Source of the DNA: a virus
Length of the DNA: 24,081 nucleotides
Reading direction: 5' to 3' (one strand)
Virus record (IMG/VR): IMGVR_UViG_3300017758_000138
Coordinates: 1-24,081 of that record
Shown: one piece after another, positions 1-6,171 of the stretch
Layout of the letters: each line of letters opens with the position of its first letter
Numbering within the stretch: the stretch's first letter is position 1
Notes under the pieces: generated by a model
The model's input: the letters and a program-made list of their open reading frames with translations, nothing else
Told to the model about the DNA's origin: nothing
Databases searched by the model: none
Program-made: the position numbers and the translations under genes

Positions 1-245
1 ATAACGCTGCTGTCCTCCTTCTTTTTTTTGCCCAGTTTGCCGAGTGCTGGCGAATAAGAAGCCGCCGTACCCGTAAGCAAAGACGCCGGGAAAGTTGGAT
101 CGACAGATTGGGAAAAGATGCCCAAGTAGTTCGCAGTCAGTATTCCCATGGACCACAGCAAAATGGTTACGCGGACAACATCGCCCAGCCAGGAATGACC
201 CTGATCCTCTTGTTCTTCTGACTTGGCCTGCGGTGTTTCTGCCAT
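1..245 (-). CDS. Holin-like small membrane protein (partial, runs off the window)
   Basis: The frame opens with ATG at 245-243 and stays open for 81 codons to the window edge, so the C-terminus is missing. The N-terminus (about residues 1-20) is charged and soluble. Residues about 23-45 (VVRVTILLWSMGILTANYLG) form a clear membrane segment, a second weaker hydrophobic stretch follows near residues 52-68, and the visible tail is lysine-rich (GKKKKEDSS). Small size, one or two membrane segments and a basic tail are typical of phage holins. It also resembles a small membrane protein I recall from marine cyanophages, and its neighbours include a likely lysis peptidase. It diverges from the gene at 260 with only 14 bases between the two starts, so at least one promoter must lie inside coding sequence. 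The holin role is inferred. Confidence 0.6.
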   Translation of the reverse strand, partial: MAETPQAKSEEQEDQGHSWLGDVVRVTILLWSMGILTANYLGIFSQSVDPTFPASLLTGTAASYSPALGKLGKKKKEDSSV

Positions 246-259
246 GATGAACTCAAGCT

Positions 260-523
260 ATGGGTCGAATGGTGGTGGAAATCTGGGCCGCTGTGGCGGG
301 TGCTAGTGCGGGGGTTGTTGCCTCCAGCTTTAAAACAGCCAACCGCGAAACCCAGCATGGGAGGGATTCCTTGGTGCGCCTCACGAGTGCTGTCGATAAT
401 TTAGCCAACCGAATGGATGTGCTTCACGCTGATCTGAGGGTTAGAGACCAGGAGCTATTCCAACGAATATCAACGCTCGAACAAGATGTGGCGAGACTTG
501 AGGGACACGCCAACAGGAATTAG
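260..523 (+). CDS. Membrane-anchored coiled-coil protein, lysis-side, unknown role
   Basis: This 87-residue protein has an N-terminal hydrophobic segment (about residues 5-22, rich in Ala, Gly and Val) followed by a charged helix with heptad-like spacing of Leu, Val and Ile from about residue 35 to 80 (SAVDNLANRMDVLHADL and onward), so a short coiled coil on a membrane anchor is likely. Similar anchor-plus-coil proteins sit beside the holin in marine phages. Spanin, antiholin or a structural role are all possible and the sequence does not decide between them. The ATG at 260 lacks a good ribosome binding site; a second in-frame ATG at 269 would remove only three residues. Confidence 0.65.
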   Translation: MGRMVVEIWAAVAGASAGVVASSFKTANRETQHGRDSLVRLTSAVDNLANRMDVLHADLRVRDQELFQRISTLEQDVARLEGHANRN

Positions 524-547
524 AGTAAATGGACATACAGTGATCTC

Positions 548-721
548 ATGGTTTTACTACTAAAGCCAATCCTGTTCGGATTCATCAAATCAAAGGCCGT
601 AAAACAGCTAGTGCTTGATTGTCTGGTAAAGCTCAGCGAGCAAACTGACAACGAGCTAGACGATGTGGCCTGCGCCTATTTGAAAAACTTGTTGTTCCCG
701 ACCGAAAGGGTAGAAAAATAG
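548..721 (+). CDS. Conserved small phage protein, unknown function
   Basis: A 57-residue frame beginning MVLLLKPILFGFIKSKAVKQ. The N-terminal part is an amphipathic to hydrophobic helix (residues 2-13), followed by a second helix with alternating charge (VLDCLVKLSEQTDNELDDVA) and a short C-terminal helix ending in FPTERVEK. The pattern resembles a small protein I recall from the lysis neighbourhood of cyanophages. No enzymatic motif is present. It lies 24 bases after the upstream gene and 4 bases before the next start, consistent with one rightward transcript. No Shine-Dalgarno sequence is evident. Confidence 0.6.
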   Translation: MVLLLKPILFGFIKSKAVKQLVLDCLVKLSEQTDNELDDVACAYLKNLLFPTERVEK

Positions 722-725
722 CTTT

Positions 726-845
726 ATGCCATCCGTATTAGCTGTCGTGATTAGCGTCTCGATTGTCGTGTTTGGTAGCGGCGCAATGTTTCTGACCGGT
801 TTTGCAGCTAGGCACACACCATGTTCTCCGGCATTATCACGGTAG
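726..845 (+). CDS. Possible 39-residue membrane peptide overlapping the peptidase gene
   Basis: The frame MPSVLAVVISVSIVVFGSGAMFLTGF starts 4 bases after the preceding stop and is almost entirely hydrophobic for its first 27 residues, giving one membrane span. Its last 25 bases overlap the start of the peptidase frame at 821 in another frame, and its C-terminal residues (HTPCSPALSR) look like shadow translation. It may be a genuine tiny lysis peptide coupled to the peptidase, or the whole segment may only be a leader. Confidence 0.4.
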   Translation: MPSVLAVVISVSIVVFGSGAMFLTGFAARHTPCSPALSR

Positions 846-1561
846 TTTTGTTGTCGAGCGTTGCTGTGCCGTTGAGTCTGCTGCCCTTCTTCAGGTGGTT
901 TCGTGAAACACCGCACCAGATGGCAGCGATTAAAGAACTAGAAGACTCGCTTCTAGATCAAAACCTGTTGGACGAAGATGCGGGGTGGTTTCAAACTTGG
1001 AAAACCACAGGCCGTAGCCAGCAGGTTTACGGAGTTCCGTATTACAGCCAGTTAGACAGCCACACTGGTTACGGCTACAGAGAATGTTTTGATGCAGCGG
1101 CTGCAATGGTTGCTGCGTTTCATCGAGCTGTAGAGAGCCAAGGCTCTTACCGTCAACTTCGTAGAAAGCATGGCGATACGACTGAAGTTCACGCCCAGGT
1201 TTCTGCGTTGAGGGCTCTTGGTTTAGACGCTGAGTTTCGCAAGAACATAAGAGTGGAGGACATTGAGATTGAGATTGACGCCGGAAGACCGTTGATGGTT
1301 GGTTGGCTTCATCGCGGAGATTTCACCGAAGGCAAACCTGCCGTTTGTGACAGCAACGGATGTGGTCATTGGAGCGTAATTGTTGGGTATAACAAAGACG
1401 AATTTATTGCGATGGATCCAATGGGCAGACCCGACATGCATCGTGGCGGACATGACATCCGAAAATCAGGAGAGCTAGTGAGGATGTCGCGGCCCGCGTT
1501 CTATCAACGATTTTTGATCGAGGGTGAAGCGTCTGGGTGGGGCATTTTTGTCGACCGATGA
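821..1561 (+). CDS. C39-like papain-fold cysteine peptidase with N-terminal signal anchor (probable lysis enzyme)
   Basis: The 246-residue product has a hydrophobic N-terminus (residues about 4-24) followed by a peptidase C39-like domain. The probable catalytic residues are Cys89 in the RECFDAAAAM motif, which begins the central helix, His183 in GHWSVIVGY, and Asp199 in MDPMG. Spacing and order (Cys, then His, then Asp, with the conserved VPYYSQLDS strand at residues 72-80) match the C39/papain-like fold. Next to a holin-like gene it is the best candidate for the cell-wall-cutting enzyme, although the substrate bond cannot be read from sequence. The start is uncertain: ATG at 821 adds the membrane anchor, as in signal-anchor endolysins, whereas ATG at 920 (MAAIKELEDS) would give a cytoplasmic 213-residue enzyme. 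Neither has a strong ribosome binding site. Confidence 0.8.
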   Translation: MFSGIITVVLLSSVAVPLSLLPFFRWFRETPHQMAAIKELEDSLLDQNLLDEDAGWFQTWKTTGRSQQVYGVPYYSQLDSHTGYGYRECFDAAAAMVAAFHRAVESQGSYRQLRRKHGDTTEVHAQVSALRALGLDAEFRKNIRVEDIEIEIDAGRPLMVGWLHRGDFTEGKPAVCDSNGCGHWSVIVGYNKDEFIAMDPMGRPDMHRGGHDIRKSGELVRMSRPAFYQRFLIEGEASGWGIFVDR

Positions 1562-1755
1562 GCTGGACTTATGTCAGCGCGTTTTGGACGACAGTCGTGA
1601 TGAACTGTGTTCAACCCGTAAATTGGCAGGCTTGTTTGCCAGTGCAGAACTGGTTAGTTCCCGCTATTGGTGATTACATACGATTTAAGACAGAGGAGCC
1701 GTATGCCTACGAAAAACGGGCCTTACGATCCATCAATGCAGTGGATGGTCATTGA
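1558..1755 (+). CDS. Small protein of unknown function, coupled by ATGA
   Basis: The ATG at 1558 overlaps the TGA of the peptidase gene (ATGA), the usual coupling in this genome. The 65-residue product starts MSWTYVSAFWTTVVMNC and is moderately hydrophobic and rich in Trp, with three Cys; no domain is recognised. It overlaps the next gene, which has a far better ribosome binding site, by 53 bases, and its last 20 residues may be shadow translation. It could be a real short membrane-associated protein or a spurious frame. Confidence 0.4.
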   Translation: MSWTYVSAFWTTVVMNCVQPVNWQACLPVQNWLVPAIGDYIRFKTEEPYAYEKRALRSINAVDGH

Positions 1756-1927
1756 GCAAAGTCTTGAAGAAGAGTTGACCCTCGAGCGCAGTATTAGAGA
1801 GATCGAGGATTGCGAAAACATTGACGTGCTATCGCAGTTATCTGTCGCCATGGCCCGACAGCTGTGGCATCAGGGCAAGTTGCTGAAACAGGCTGTAGAG
1901 CACATTGCGTTCATCGAGCGGGTTTAA
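1703..1927 (+). CDS. Conserved small helical phage protein, unknown function
   Basis: The start at 1703 is fixed by a strong Shine-Dalgarno sequence AGAGGAG at 1692-1698, four bases upstream; an earlier GTG/ATG choice near 1667 lacks this. The 74-residue product is predicted all-helical and acidic in the middle (SLEEELTLERSIREIEDCENIDVLSQLSVAMARQ), with a C-terminal WHQGKLLKQAVEHIAFIE segment. The arrangement of two acidic helices and a WHQ..LL..A motif resembles a small protein I recall as widespread in cyanophages; its function is unknown to me. It is the last rightward gene before a convergent junction with the leftward operon. Confidence 0.75.
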   Translation: MPTKNGPYDPSMQWMVIEQSLEEELTLERSIREIEDCENIDVLSQLSVAMARQLWHQGKLLKQAVEHIAFIERV

Positions 1928-2005
1928 AGGACTTACACGAAGCGCGTCAAAGGGATCCCAACCCCCGCAGTCGTTTCCGATCCTGCACGCTTGATGCCCC
2001 GCTGA

Positions 2006-2332
2006 TCAGAAGTCGATGTCGATGCTGCTTGGAGCAGCAACAGCGGCCGGTTTGTTCTCGGGCTTATAGGGGCCGCTGAGCTTGCCTTTTAGCATCGGGC
2101 GAAACTCGCCGTTTCGGTTTTTGAACGTGCCGTTCCAGCCGGCGAGGCGTAGCCGAACAACAGTTTCATCCCGGTAGTTGGTCTCGCGGTCTGCGGTCTG
2201 CAGGTGATTAATCAGATCCGCGACATCCTCCTCCAAGACCTCGATTGATCCGGTGACGTCTGGGCTTTTCTCGGTGCGTTTTTCCTCCTCGAGAGTAGTG
2301 AACTGAGCAAATCCAATCGAAAAATCAGGCAT
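2006..2332 (-). CDS. Early protein with SSB-like acidic C-terminal tip (possible ssDNA-binding protein)
   Basis: This 108-residue protein has a compact N-terminal region (residues about 1-85: MPDFSIGFAQF, then SIEVLEEDVADLINHL and RLAGWNGTFKNRNGEFRPMLKGKLSG), a low-complexity Pro/Ala linker and the C-terminal tip SSIDIDF. A disordered linker ending in Asp residues and a final Phe is the hallmark of bacterial SSB and of T7 gp2.5 proteins, where the tip recruits partner proteins. It is the last gene of the leftward recombination operon, after Erf and RusA, which fits an ssDNA-binding role. I cannot recognise the fold by eye, so this is inference. The start overlaps the previous gene by 8 bases. 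Confidence 0.6.
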   Translation of the reverse strand: MPDFSIGFAQFTTLEEEKRTEKSPDVTGSIEVLEEDVADLINHLQTADRETNYRDETVVRLRLAGWNGTFKNRNGEFRPMLKGKLSGPYKPENKPAAVAAPSSIDIDF

Positions 2333-2510
2333 TGGTGTGTCCTTTAAAAAAGAGAGTAACGATGATCTTTAGCGCCTCATTGGCGCTGTAACTTCTGCTT
2401 TCCATGAAGTGATGGAGCATGGCGGCTGTATCGGAATCCAGCCGCACAGAGAACTGGTTGTTTCGCCGTTTGTCGTCGGAGAGCGCTTGCGGGGTCTTCT
2501 CACTGGTCAT
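2325..2510 (-). CDS. Ribbon-helix-helix-like DNA-binding protein (candidate regulator)
   Basis: The 61-residue product has a basic N-terminus (DDKRRNN) followed by a predicted strand QFSVRLD at about residues 19-25 and two helices (SDTAAMLHHFMESR and SANEALKIIVTLFFKG). Strand, helix, turn with a Ser-rich cap, helix is the Arc/MetJ-type ribbon-helix-helix layout, a dimeric fold that reads the major groove of short palindromes. The start overlaps the Erf stop as ATGA. It is a plausible binder of the repeated GGCGCGCC palindrome found in this region, but nothing in the sequence proves the pairing. Confidence 0.65.
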   Translation of the reverse strand: MTSEKTPQALSDDKRRNNQFSVRLDSDTAAMLHHFMESRSYSANEALKIIVTLFFKGHTNA

Positions 2511-3217
2511 TTCTTAGCTTGTTTTTTGATGAACTCGTTTTCGATCAGTTTCACCTGTTCCTCAATCCAATCTTTGTGCTTTTGCTTTTGGATGCCATCA
2601 GAAACTTTGACTGCGGTGATCTTGAACTGAGAGCGGAAAGACTCGCAGAGTTCTTTCTGAGCAGCTTTGTCGCCCATCCCGCCGTCTGCGGTGGCTTTTG
2701 CGATCTGCGCGATCATGCCGATGCACAGATCCTTTTCTTTTTGGGTGAGATCCTCTGAGACTTTGGCCGCGGTTGGCTCAGATTTGCCACTTCGAACTGG
2801 CGGGGCGGAGGGCTCCAGATCAGCATCGTTGTCTTCGATGCCAACGCAGAGGCCGAGCACAGCCTGCAAGGCGTAACGCCGGGTGTAAGTCATGGCTTTG
2901 CCCCACTCTTGGGTGCCGTTTTTTCCAGCGTTGATCGAGAGCGGCGTAACAGACGAGATCTGCTGACCGCTGACGTGCATCAACGTGGTGCGAAGCCCAG
3001 GGTCGCCGTCGATCTGCTCTGGAAGCTGCGAAACGGCGAGGCCGTTCGCCCGGAGAGCAGGGCCGATGGTGGAGAGGATGCCGGGCAGGTTGGCGAAACT
3101 GCCGTGATAGCTGTTGTCGTTGTCGTGGATAGTAGGGACAGCTTTCTGAAACTCAATGAGAGCAGCAGCGAGATCACTCAAGGGCTGTGACGGTGATAAT
3201 TGCACAGGGTCGTTCAT
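2507..3217 (-). CDS. erf: ERF-family single-strand annealing recombinase
   Basis: The product matches the ERF superfamily, which pairs complementary single strands during phage recombination and replication-fork repair. Residues 13-60 (LSDLAAALIEFQKAVPTIHDN..SYHGSFANLPGILSTIGPALRANGLAVSQ) and 101-123 (GTQEWGKAMTYTRRYALQAVLGL) are the two classic conserved blocks. The C-terminal third is a charged, mostly helical extension ending in KKQAKK. I chose ATG at 3217 (236 residues) because it limits the overlap with rusA to 44 bases; a start at 3274 would add 19 residues. Neighbours RusA and the SSB-like protein make a recombination module. Confidence 0.9.
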   Translation of the reverse strand: MNDPVQLSPSQPLSDLAAALIEFQKAVPTIHDNDNSYHGSFANLPGILSTIGPALRANGLAVSQLPEQIDGDPGLRTTLMHVSGQQISSVTPLSINAGKNGTQEWGKAMTYTRRYALQAVLGLCVGIEDNDADLEPSAPPVRSGKSEPTAAKVSEDLTQKEKDLCIGMIAQIAKATADGGMGDKAAQKELCESFRSQFKITAVKVSDGIQKQKHKDWIEEQVKLIENEFIKKQAKK

Positions 3218-3614
3218 CAGGGTTTGAGTAGCGGCGGTGGGCGATAAGGCTGACAACCTGAGAGTCGTCGTCATAGGCCACCCCAGTCAGCGCGTCGCAG
3301 ATCGCTCGACAGAGTTTGTCGAGGTCTCCGATGCGCTTGACCGAGTATTTGGGTGCGTTTGCTTTCAGCTCGCGGGCGGGATCGCCTGCGACGTGATGGC
3401 TGTTTGGGCGCCTGAAAACAAAGGTGGCTTCCACCTGCATTGGCATTATGGCGCGCCATGGCAGGGTATGCAATGCCTCCTCAGCGGCGAACTTTACGTC
3501 TGATCGCCATGGTTTTGTCCGAGAGCTGGCCTCGAGCATGACGCCGCGGCCCTTGTAGGTTTTGCTGCCTTGAGGAGCCGGGACGCCGGGAACGATAAAC
3601 GTGAAGCTATTCAT
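3174..3614 (-). CDS. rusA: RusA-like Holliday-junction resolvase
   Basis: The 146-residue protein has the RusA layout: an N-terminal strand with PGVPAPQGSK (residues 9-18), a central metal-binding stretch with GDLDKLCRAICDALTG (residues 96-111, Asp97 and Asp99) and a final acidic cluster YDDDSQVVSL (residues 114-123, Asp115-117). These correspond to the aspartates that bind magnesium in E. coli RusA, which cuts four-way junctions symmetrically. It is an ATGA-coupled member of the leftward operon. An operator-like palindrome lies inside its coding sequence at 3448-3459 and encodes part of the WRAIMPM segment. Confidence 0.92.
   Translation of the reverse strand: MNSFTFIVPGVPAPQGSKTYKGRGVMLEASSRTKPWRSDVKFAAEEALHTLPWRAIMPMQVEATFVFRRPNSHHVAGDPARELKANAPKYSVKRIGDLDKLCRAICDALTGVAYDDDSQVVSLIAHRRYSNPDERPCAIITVTALE
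3448..3459. promoter_or_regulatory. Operator-like palindrome ATGGCGCGCCAT, copy 1 (inside rusA)
   Basis: This is a perfect 12-bp palindrome. On the minus strand it shares a 17-base stretch (GCCATGGCGCGCCATAA) with copy 2 at 4651. A weak minus-strand promoter can be drawn with CTGCCA at 3464-3459, 17 bases, then AATGCA at 3441-3436; this would feed erf and the genes after it. The -10 box is poor, so promoter activity is uncertain. Confidence 0.6.
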
Positions 3615-4105
3615 TCAGGCTGACTTTCCTTTTTGGGGCGGCCGGGGCCGCGTTTGACTGGCTCCAGAGATGCGCGGTAGCGCTTTTCCGCTTCCTCTCG
3701 CGCAGCGGTGAGACTGTTGCAATGAGAGGAGGCTTCCTTCTGCAGCTTTTCCGCGAGGTGGACTTGCATCAGAACAGCCTTGCACTGCTCAACGCCCTGA
3801 TTCTTTATTAAATCGGCCGCGGCGTTGTACTGGCCGAACCAAACCTCACTGCTGTCAGGCGTGAGTCGTCTCAGCTGTTTGTCCAGCTCTCCGTCTTCTT
3901 CAACATCTTCGTGCTCCCATGCTTTTTCGACGCATAAGTCGAAAGCTAAAAGCAGGTGATTGATTTTACGCAGCTCATGCAGCACCTCCATTTTTGCGGA
4001 CCAAGCCGCTGAGTGCATTTTGTTATGACGCTCTTGGACGAGCTTGTAGCCGTCGTCGTTTTCAACGAACTCGCGCTGCAGTTTGTGATCGAGGGGCTGT
4101 GTCAT
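3611..4105 (-). CDS. Helical protein with C-terminal AT-hook motif, unknown function
   Basis: The 164-residue protein is highly charged and predicted mostly helical, with an acidic patch EHEDVEEDGE at about residues 64-73. The C-terminus carries KRGPGRPKKE at residues 151-160, containing the GRP core of an AT-hook, which binds the minor groove of AT-rich DNA. It therefore probably contacts DNA, perhaps as an accessory of replication or recombination, but I recognise no enzymatic domain. It is coupled at both ends: its start overlaps the stop of the upstream HTH gene, and its stop overlaps the start of rusA as ATGA. Confidence 0.75.
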   Translation of the reverse strand: MTQPLDHKLQREFVENDDGYKLVQERHNKMHSAAWSAKMEVLHELRKINHLLLAFDLCVEKAWEHEDVEEDGELDKQLRRLTPDSSEVWFGQYNAAADLIKNQGVEQCKAVLMQVHLAEKLQKEASSHCNSLTAAREEAEKRYRASLEPVKRGPGRPKKESQPE

Positions 4106-4434
4106 TTGGCGAAATAGATACGGGCAGTTCGACCGGATGAATTGACGCGCCGCTGGGGCTTGCCAGTTTTTTCATCTAGTCGAAACTCGAGAGGAGACGG
4201 GTGCATCTCCATCAGATCGCGGAGTCGAGCGCTTGCGGTCTGATGTTTCATTTCCAACAGTTGCTCGATTTGTTCGCACGTGAGCCCTAAACGGCACTCG
4301 CGGATTATTTCGAGAACATCTCGGCACATGCCGTTGATCTGAAAGCGGATGCTTTCAGCAGCGTCGCGACTGGTGTCGGTGCCGTTATGGGGTGCCGTTG
4401 GATGATTGAACAACGGCAGGTCGGCGTGATCCAT
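4102..4434 (-). CDS. Winged-helix/HTH-like DNA-binding protein
   Basis: The 110-residue product contains a recognisable helix-turn-helix region, LTCEQIEQLLEMKHQTASARLRDLME at about residues 50-75, followed by a wing-like segment with basic residues (GKPQRRVNSSGRTARIYF). This arrangement occurs in many small phage proteins near replication genes, where it serves in regulation or origin binding. An N-terminal stretch DTSRDAAESI resembles the start of other small phage HTH proteins. It is ATGA-coupled to the next gene and three bases downstream of the 54-residue gene. It is a second candidate reader of the GGCGCGCC palindromes. Confidence 0.7.
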   Translation of the reverse strand: MDHADLPLFNHPTAPHNGTDTSRDAAESIRFQINGMCRDVLEIIRECRLGLTCEQIEQLLEMKHQTASARLRDLMEMHPSPLEFRLDEKTGKPQRRVNSSGRTARIYFAK

Positions 4435-4437
4435 GAG

Positions 4438-4602
4438 TTACAAAGGTGAGATGTTGTCCTCAATGTCGTGGGTGATGTCGCGGATGAAATCATCGAGGTG
4501 CTCGTAGATTCCGCCGTGGCTGTCGGCCTCCTCAACCGTCATCAGCTCATGTAGAGCTTTGCGGATGCGGATGGCTTGATACAGCCTTTCGGATGCAGTC
4601 AT
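4438..4602 (-). CDS. Small acidic helical protein, first gene behind the operator-promoter
   Basis: A 54-residue frame, MTASERLYQAIRIRKALHEL then MTVEEADSHGGIYEHLDDFIRDITHDIEDN. It is predicted to be two helices with an acidic C-terminal half. No family is recognised. It fills the otherwise empty stretch between two real genes, ends three bases before the next start, and begins 37 bases downstream of the -10 box of a good minus-strand promoter at 4667-4639, all of which support it. Confidence 0.6.
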   Translation of the reverse strand: MTASERLYQAIRIRKALHELMTVEEADSHGGIYEHLDDFIRDITHDIEDNISPL

Positions 4603-4638
4603 TTGATTCAGGCAAACAGTGCCGTCGCCGGCAATCGG

Positions 4639-4667
4639 ACATTAGCTCTTATGGCGCGCCATGGCAA
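4639..4667 (-). promoter_or_regulatory. Sigma70-type promoter with embedded operator, leftward
   Basis: Read on the minus strand there is TTGCCA (4667-4662), a 17-base spacer and TAATGT (4644-4639). The spacer is filled by most of a perfect ATGGCGCGCCAT palindrome (4651-4662), so a protein bound there would block or remodel RNA polymerase. It drives the 54-residue gene and the recombination operon below it. The promoter is read by eye; the match of both boxes at ideal spacing is the evidence. Confidence 0.65.
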
Positions 4668-4906
4668 GCGAAGGAGGGGCGGTACATTCCCGCCGTTGCC
4701 TCCAGCTCATCCACTAGCTCGTCACGGACCTTGAATGATCCCCAGTGCCTGCCTGCCACTGATGCGATGGGAGGGCAGGTGATTTCAGCTGTAGGCCATT
4801 TATAACCGCATATTTTGCATTGACGCTTGCGGCTAATGACGTTTTTGCCTGTATGGCGCGACTCAAGGACGCAGATCAGCGTGGCGTTGCAGCTTGGGCA
4901 GTTCAT
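4649..4906 (-). CDS. NrdR-like zinc-ribbon protein, ATP-cone absent
   Basis: The 85-residue protein begins MNCPSCNATLICVLESRHTG and continues ISRKRQCKICGYKWPTAEI, giving Cys3, Cys6, Cys30 and Cys33 as a zinc ribbon. The spacing and the SR....ISRKRQC..CG.KW.T pattern closely follow the N-terminal zinc ribbon of the bacterial NrdR repressor, which binds DNA boxes upstream of ribonucleotide reductase genes. The ATP-cone domain that gives NrdR its nucleotide sensing is missing; instead there is a short helical C-terminus (DELVDELEATAGMYR). It may be a phage transcription factor, possibly acting on host or phage nucleotide genes. Its start overlaps the stop of the upstream nuclease gene (TAATG). 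Confidence 0.75.
   Translation of the reverse strand: MNCPSCNATLICVLESRHTGKNVISRKRQCKICGYKWPTAEITCPPIASVAGRHWGSFKVRDELVDELEATAGMYRPSFACHGAP
4651..4662. promoter_or_regulatory. Operator-like palindrome ATGGCGCGCCAT, copy 2
   Basis: Perfect 12-bp palindrome overlapping the end of the zinc-ribbon gene: its last codons and TAA stop (GAP and stop) are written in operator sequence. It abuts the -35 box TTGCCA on the minus strand. Confidence 0.75.
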
Positions 4907-5553
4907 TAGAAATCAGGTTGGTCGAGTTCATAGCGAGCCCACACGTCTTCCCATGCGGCTAGGCAATCTGTGGGATCCTCTCGGATTACGCGGCAGCCAT
5001 CCGGGCCAGAAACCACTGTGACGCATTGATCGACGCGCAGATCAGGGTGGTGCTGTTGCAGCATCCCTAGATACGCACCGAGTTGGGCAGTGGCCGGCTT
5101 GCGTCTTTTTAGCGCTTGGGTTGATGAAACAGTTTTGAGATCTCCTAAAACCATCAGTCCTTTACCTCTCGGCACTCCCTGCTCCTGCTGTTCAACTAAA
5201 AAATCAAAGCTGCCGCCCATCGAGCGATCCTCGTCTACCAGCCTGTACTCGCAGGCATGGAGCCACATTCGGCTGAACAGCGCCTCCTCCAATAATGGGG
5301 TGATCCATGGCTCCCACATTTCGTCATGCACGCATGGTTCATCACGAAGATGATGCTCGAGGACTTTGTGAATGGCTTGGCCTCGTGCCGCCCAGCCCTT
5401 GGGGCCGTTTTTGTAACGCTCCATCCCTGCGCGCTGGATGTCCGTCAGCTGATAGCCGACGACCTCCGAAACAGAACGGGCGAGGAGATTACCTCGAAGG
5501 CTGTAGCGGTGATGCACCTCGTCGAGGTTCAGTTCAGGAATCGGGTCGAGCAA
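4906..5553 (-). CDS. PD-(D/E)XK superfamily nuclease (RecB/Cas4-like exonuclease)
   Basis: The 215-residue product shows the motifs of phage PD-(D/E)XK exonucleases: a GQAIHKVLEHHL helix with His62, the strand EYRLVDE (residues 102-108), GSFDFLVE with Asp117, DLKT (Asp138, Lys140) as the D-X-K end of the active site, and the QLGAYL helix (Gln157). Such enzymes resect duplex ends and work with annealing proteins, here ERF. The frame has no upstream ATG; the best start is the TTG at 5553, giving MLDPIPELNLDEVHHRY, where the strand-turn-strand start typical of the family begins at once. Other rare starts cannot be excluded. It is probably the first gene of the leftward operon. Confidence 0.85.
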   Translation of the reverse strand: MLDPIPELNLDEVHHRYSLRGNLLARSVSEVVGYQLTDIQRAGMERYKNGPKGWAARGQAIHKVLEHHLRDEPCVHDEMWEPWITPLLEEALFSRMWLHACEYRLVDEDRSMGGSFDFLVEQQEQGVPRGKGLMVLGDLKTVSSTQALKRRKPATAQLGAYLGMLQQHHPDLRVDQCVTVVSGPDGCRVIREDPTDCLAAWEDVWARYELDQPDF

Positions 5554-5612
5554 TTTGGGGTTGCATGTCCGGCTAACAATGGCAGAGTCAGGGCCTGAAT
5601 CAACCCCTGCTA

Positions 5613-5810
5613 ATGCCCATCACAGGCCCCGCTCATGCCCAGCCAGGAGAAATTATTGACCCGCACGGCGAATATCGCGTTGTGATTGACCCGCGCGTTT
5701 TGCAGGAGCTGCATCGGAAAAAGCCAATCGGTCAAACCAGGGTTTCATGGGTGAACTTCCTGCTGCAACGAGCTATTGCTCAGGAGCCCGAGCCGATTGA
5801 TCGTGACTAA
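5613..5810 (+). CDS. Small protein, possible ribbon-helix-helix fold
   Basis: A 65-residue product with a predicted strand EYRVVID at about residues 20-26, then helices VLQELHRKK and VSWVNFLLQRAIAQE. This strand-helix-helix order could be a ribbon-helix-helix DNA-binding protein but the match is weak. It is the first rightward gene opposite the nuclease gene, a usual place for an early regulator. The next gene's GTG start overlaps its stop (GTGACTAA). Confidence 0.5.
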   Translation: MPITGPAHAQPGEIIDPHGEYRVVIDPRVLQELHRKKPIGQTRVSWVNFLLQRAIAQEPEPIDRD

Positions 5811-6171
5811 AGATGACATTGAGCGGCGAGCCTACGAGCTGCTTCAGTGGGTGCCCTACGGGCTCCAATCCGAGTTTGATGACGAGCTAGCTCAGGCCGG
5901 CTACTACTCAAAAATGCAGCGGCAGCGTTCTAATGAAGCGCTCGACGCGTTTGATGCAGCCCATCCCTACCGGTCAAGCGACGAGCTGGCTGCGTTTCGG
6001 GAGTTAGAGCGCCTTCGCATCTATACCAATCACACCCTGTTTTCTCCCTCAAAAGCGAAGGATGGTTTTTACACCCGACGACTCAAAGAGCTACGTGCGC
6101 CCGGAGGCGCTCAACGATCACAGAGCCCTCCTCCGCGACGTTCAGCAGGCCGCCACCGCAGTCATCTCTGA
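5803..6171 (+). CDS. Protein of unknown function overlapping the replication ATPase gene
   Basis: The GTG at 5803 overlaps the previous stop and gives MTKDDIERRAYELLQWVPYGL; a TTG at 5776 would add nine residues. Residues about 1-85 look like real helical protein (DELAQAGYYSKMQRQRSNEALDAFDAAHPYR), but after about residue 86 the translation turns into Pro/Arg/Ser-rich shadow text (QRSQSPPPRRSAGRHRSHL) while the +1 frame becomes clearly coding. The 110-base overlap with the ATPase gene is unusual here. Either the two reading frames are separate genes with a long overlap, or they are joined by a +1 frameshift or an indel near 6055. Confidence 0.5.
   Translation: MTKDDIERRAYELLQWVPYGLQSEFDDELAQAGYYSKMQRQRSNEALDAFDAAHPYRSSDELAAFRELERLRIYTNHTLFSPSKAKDGFYTRRLKELRAPGGAQRSQSPPPRRSAGRHRSHL

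Noticed and set aside
1928-2005. Bidirectional terminator between the convergent genes at 1927 and 2006
   Set aside because: No stem of useful length with a T run could be found on either strand in these 78 bases.
5554-5612. Divergent promoter pair between the nuclease and the 5613 gene
   Set aside because: Only poor boxes (for example TTGCAT without a matching -10 at 16-18 bases) are present on either strand.
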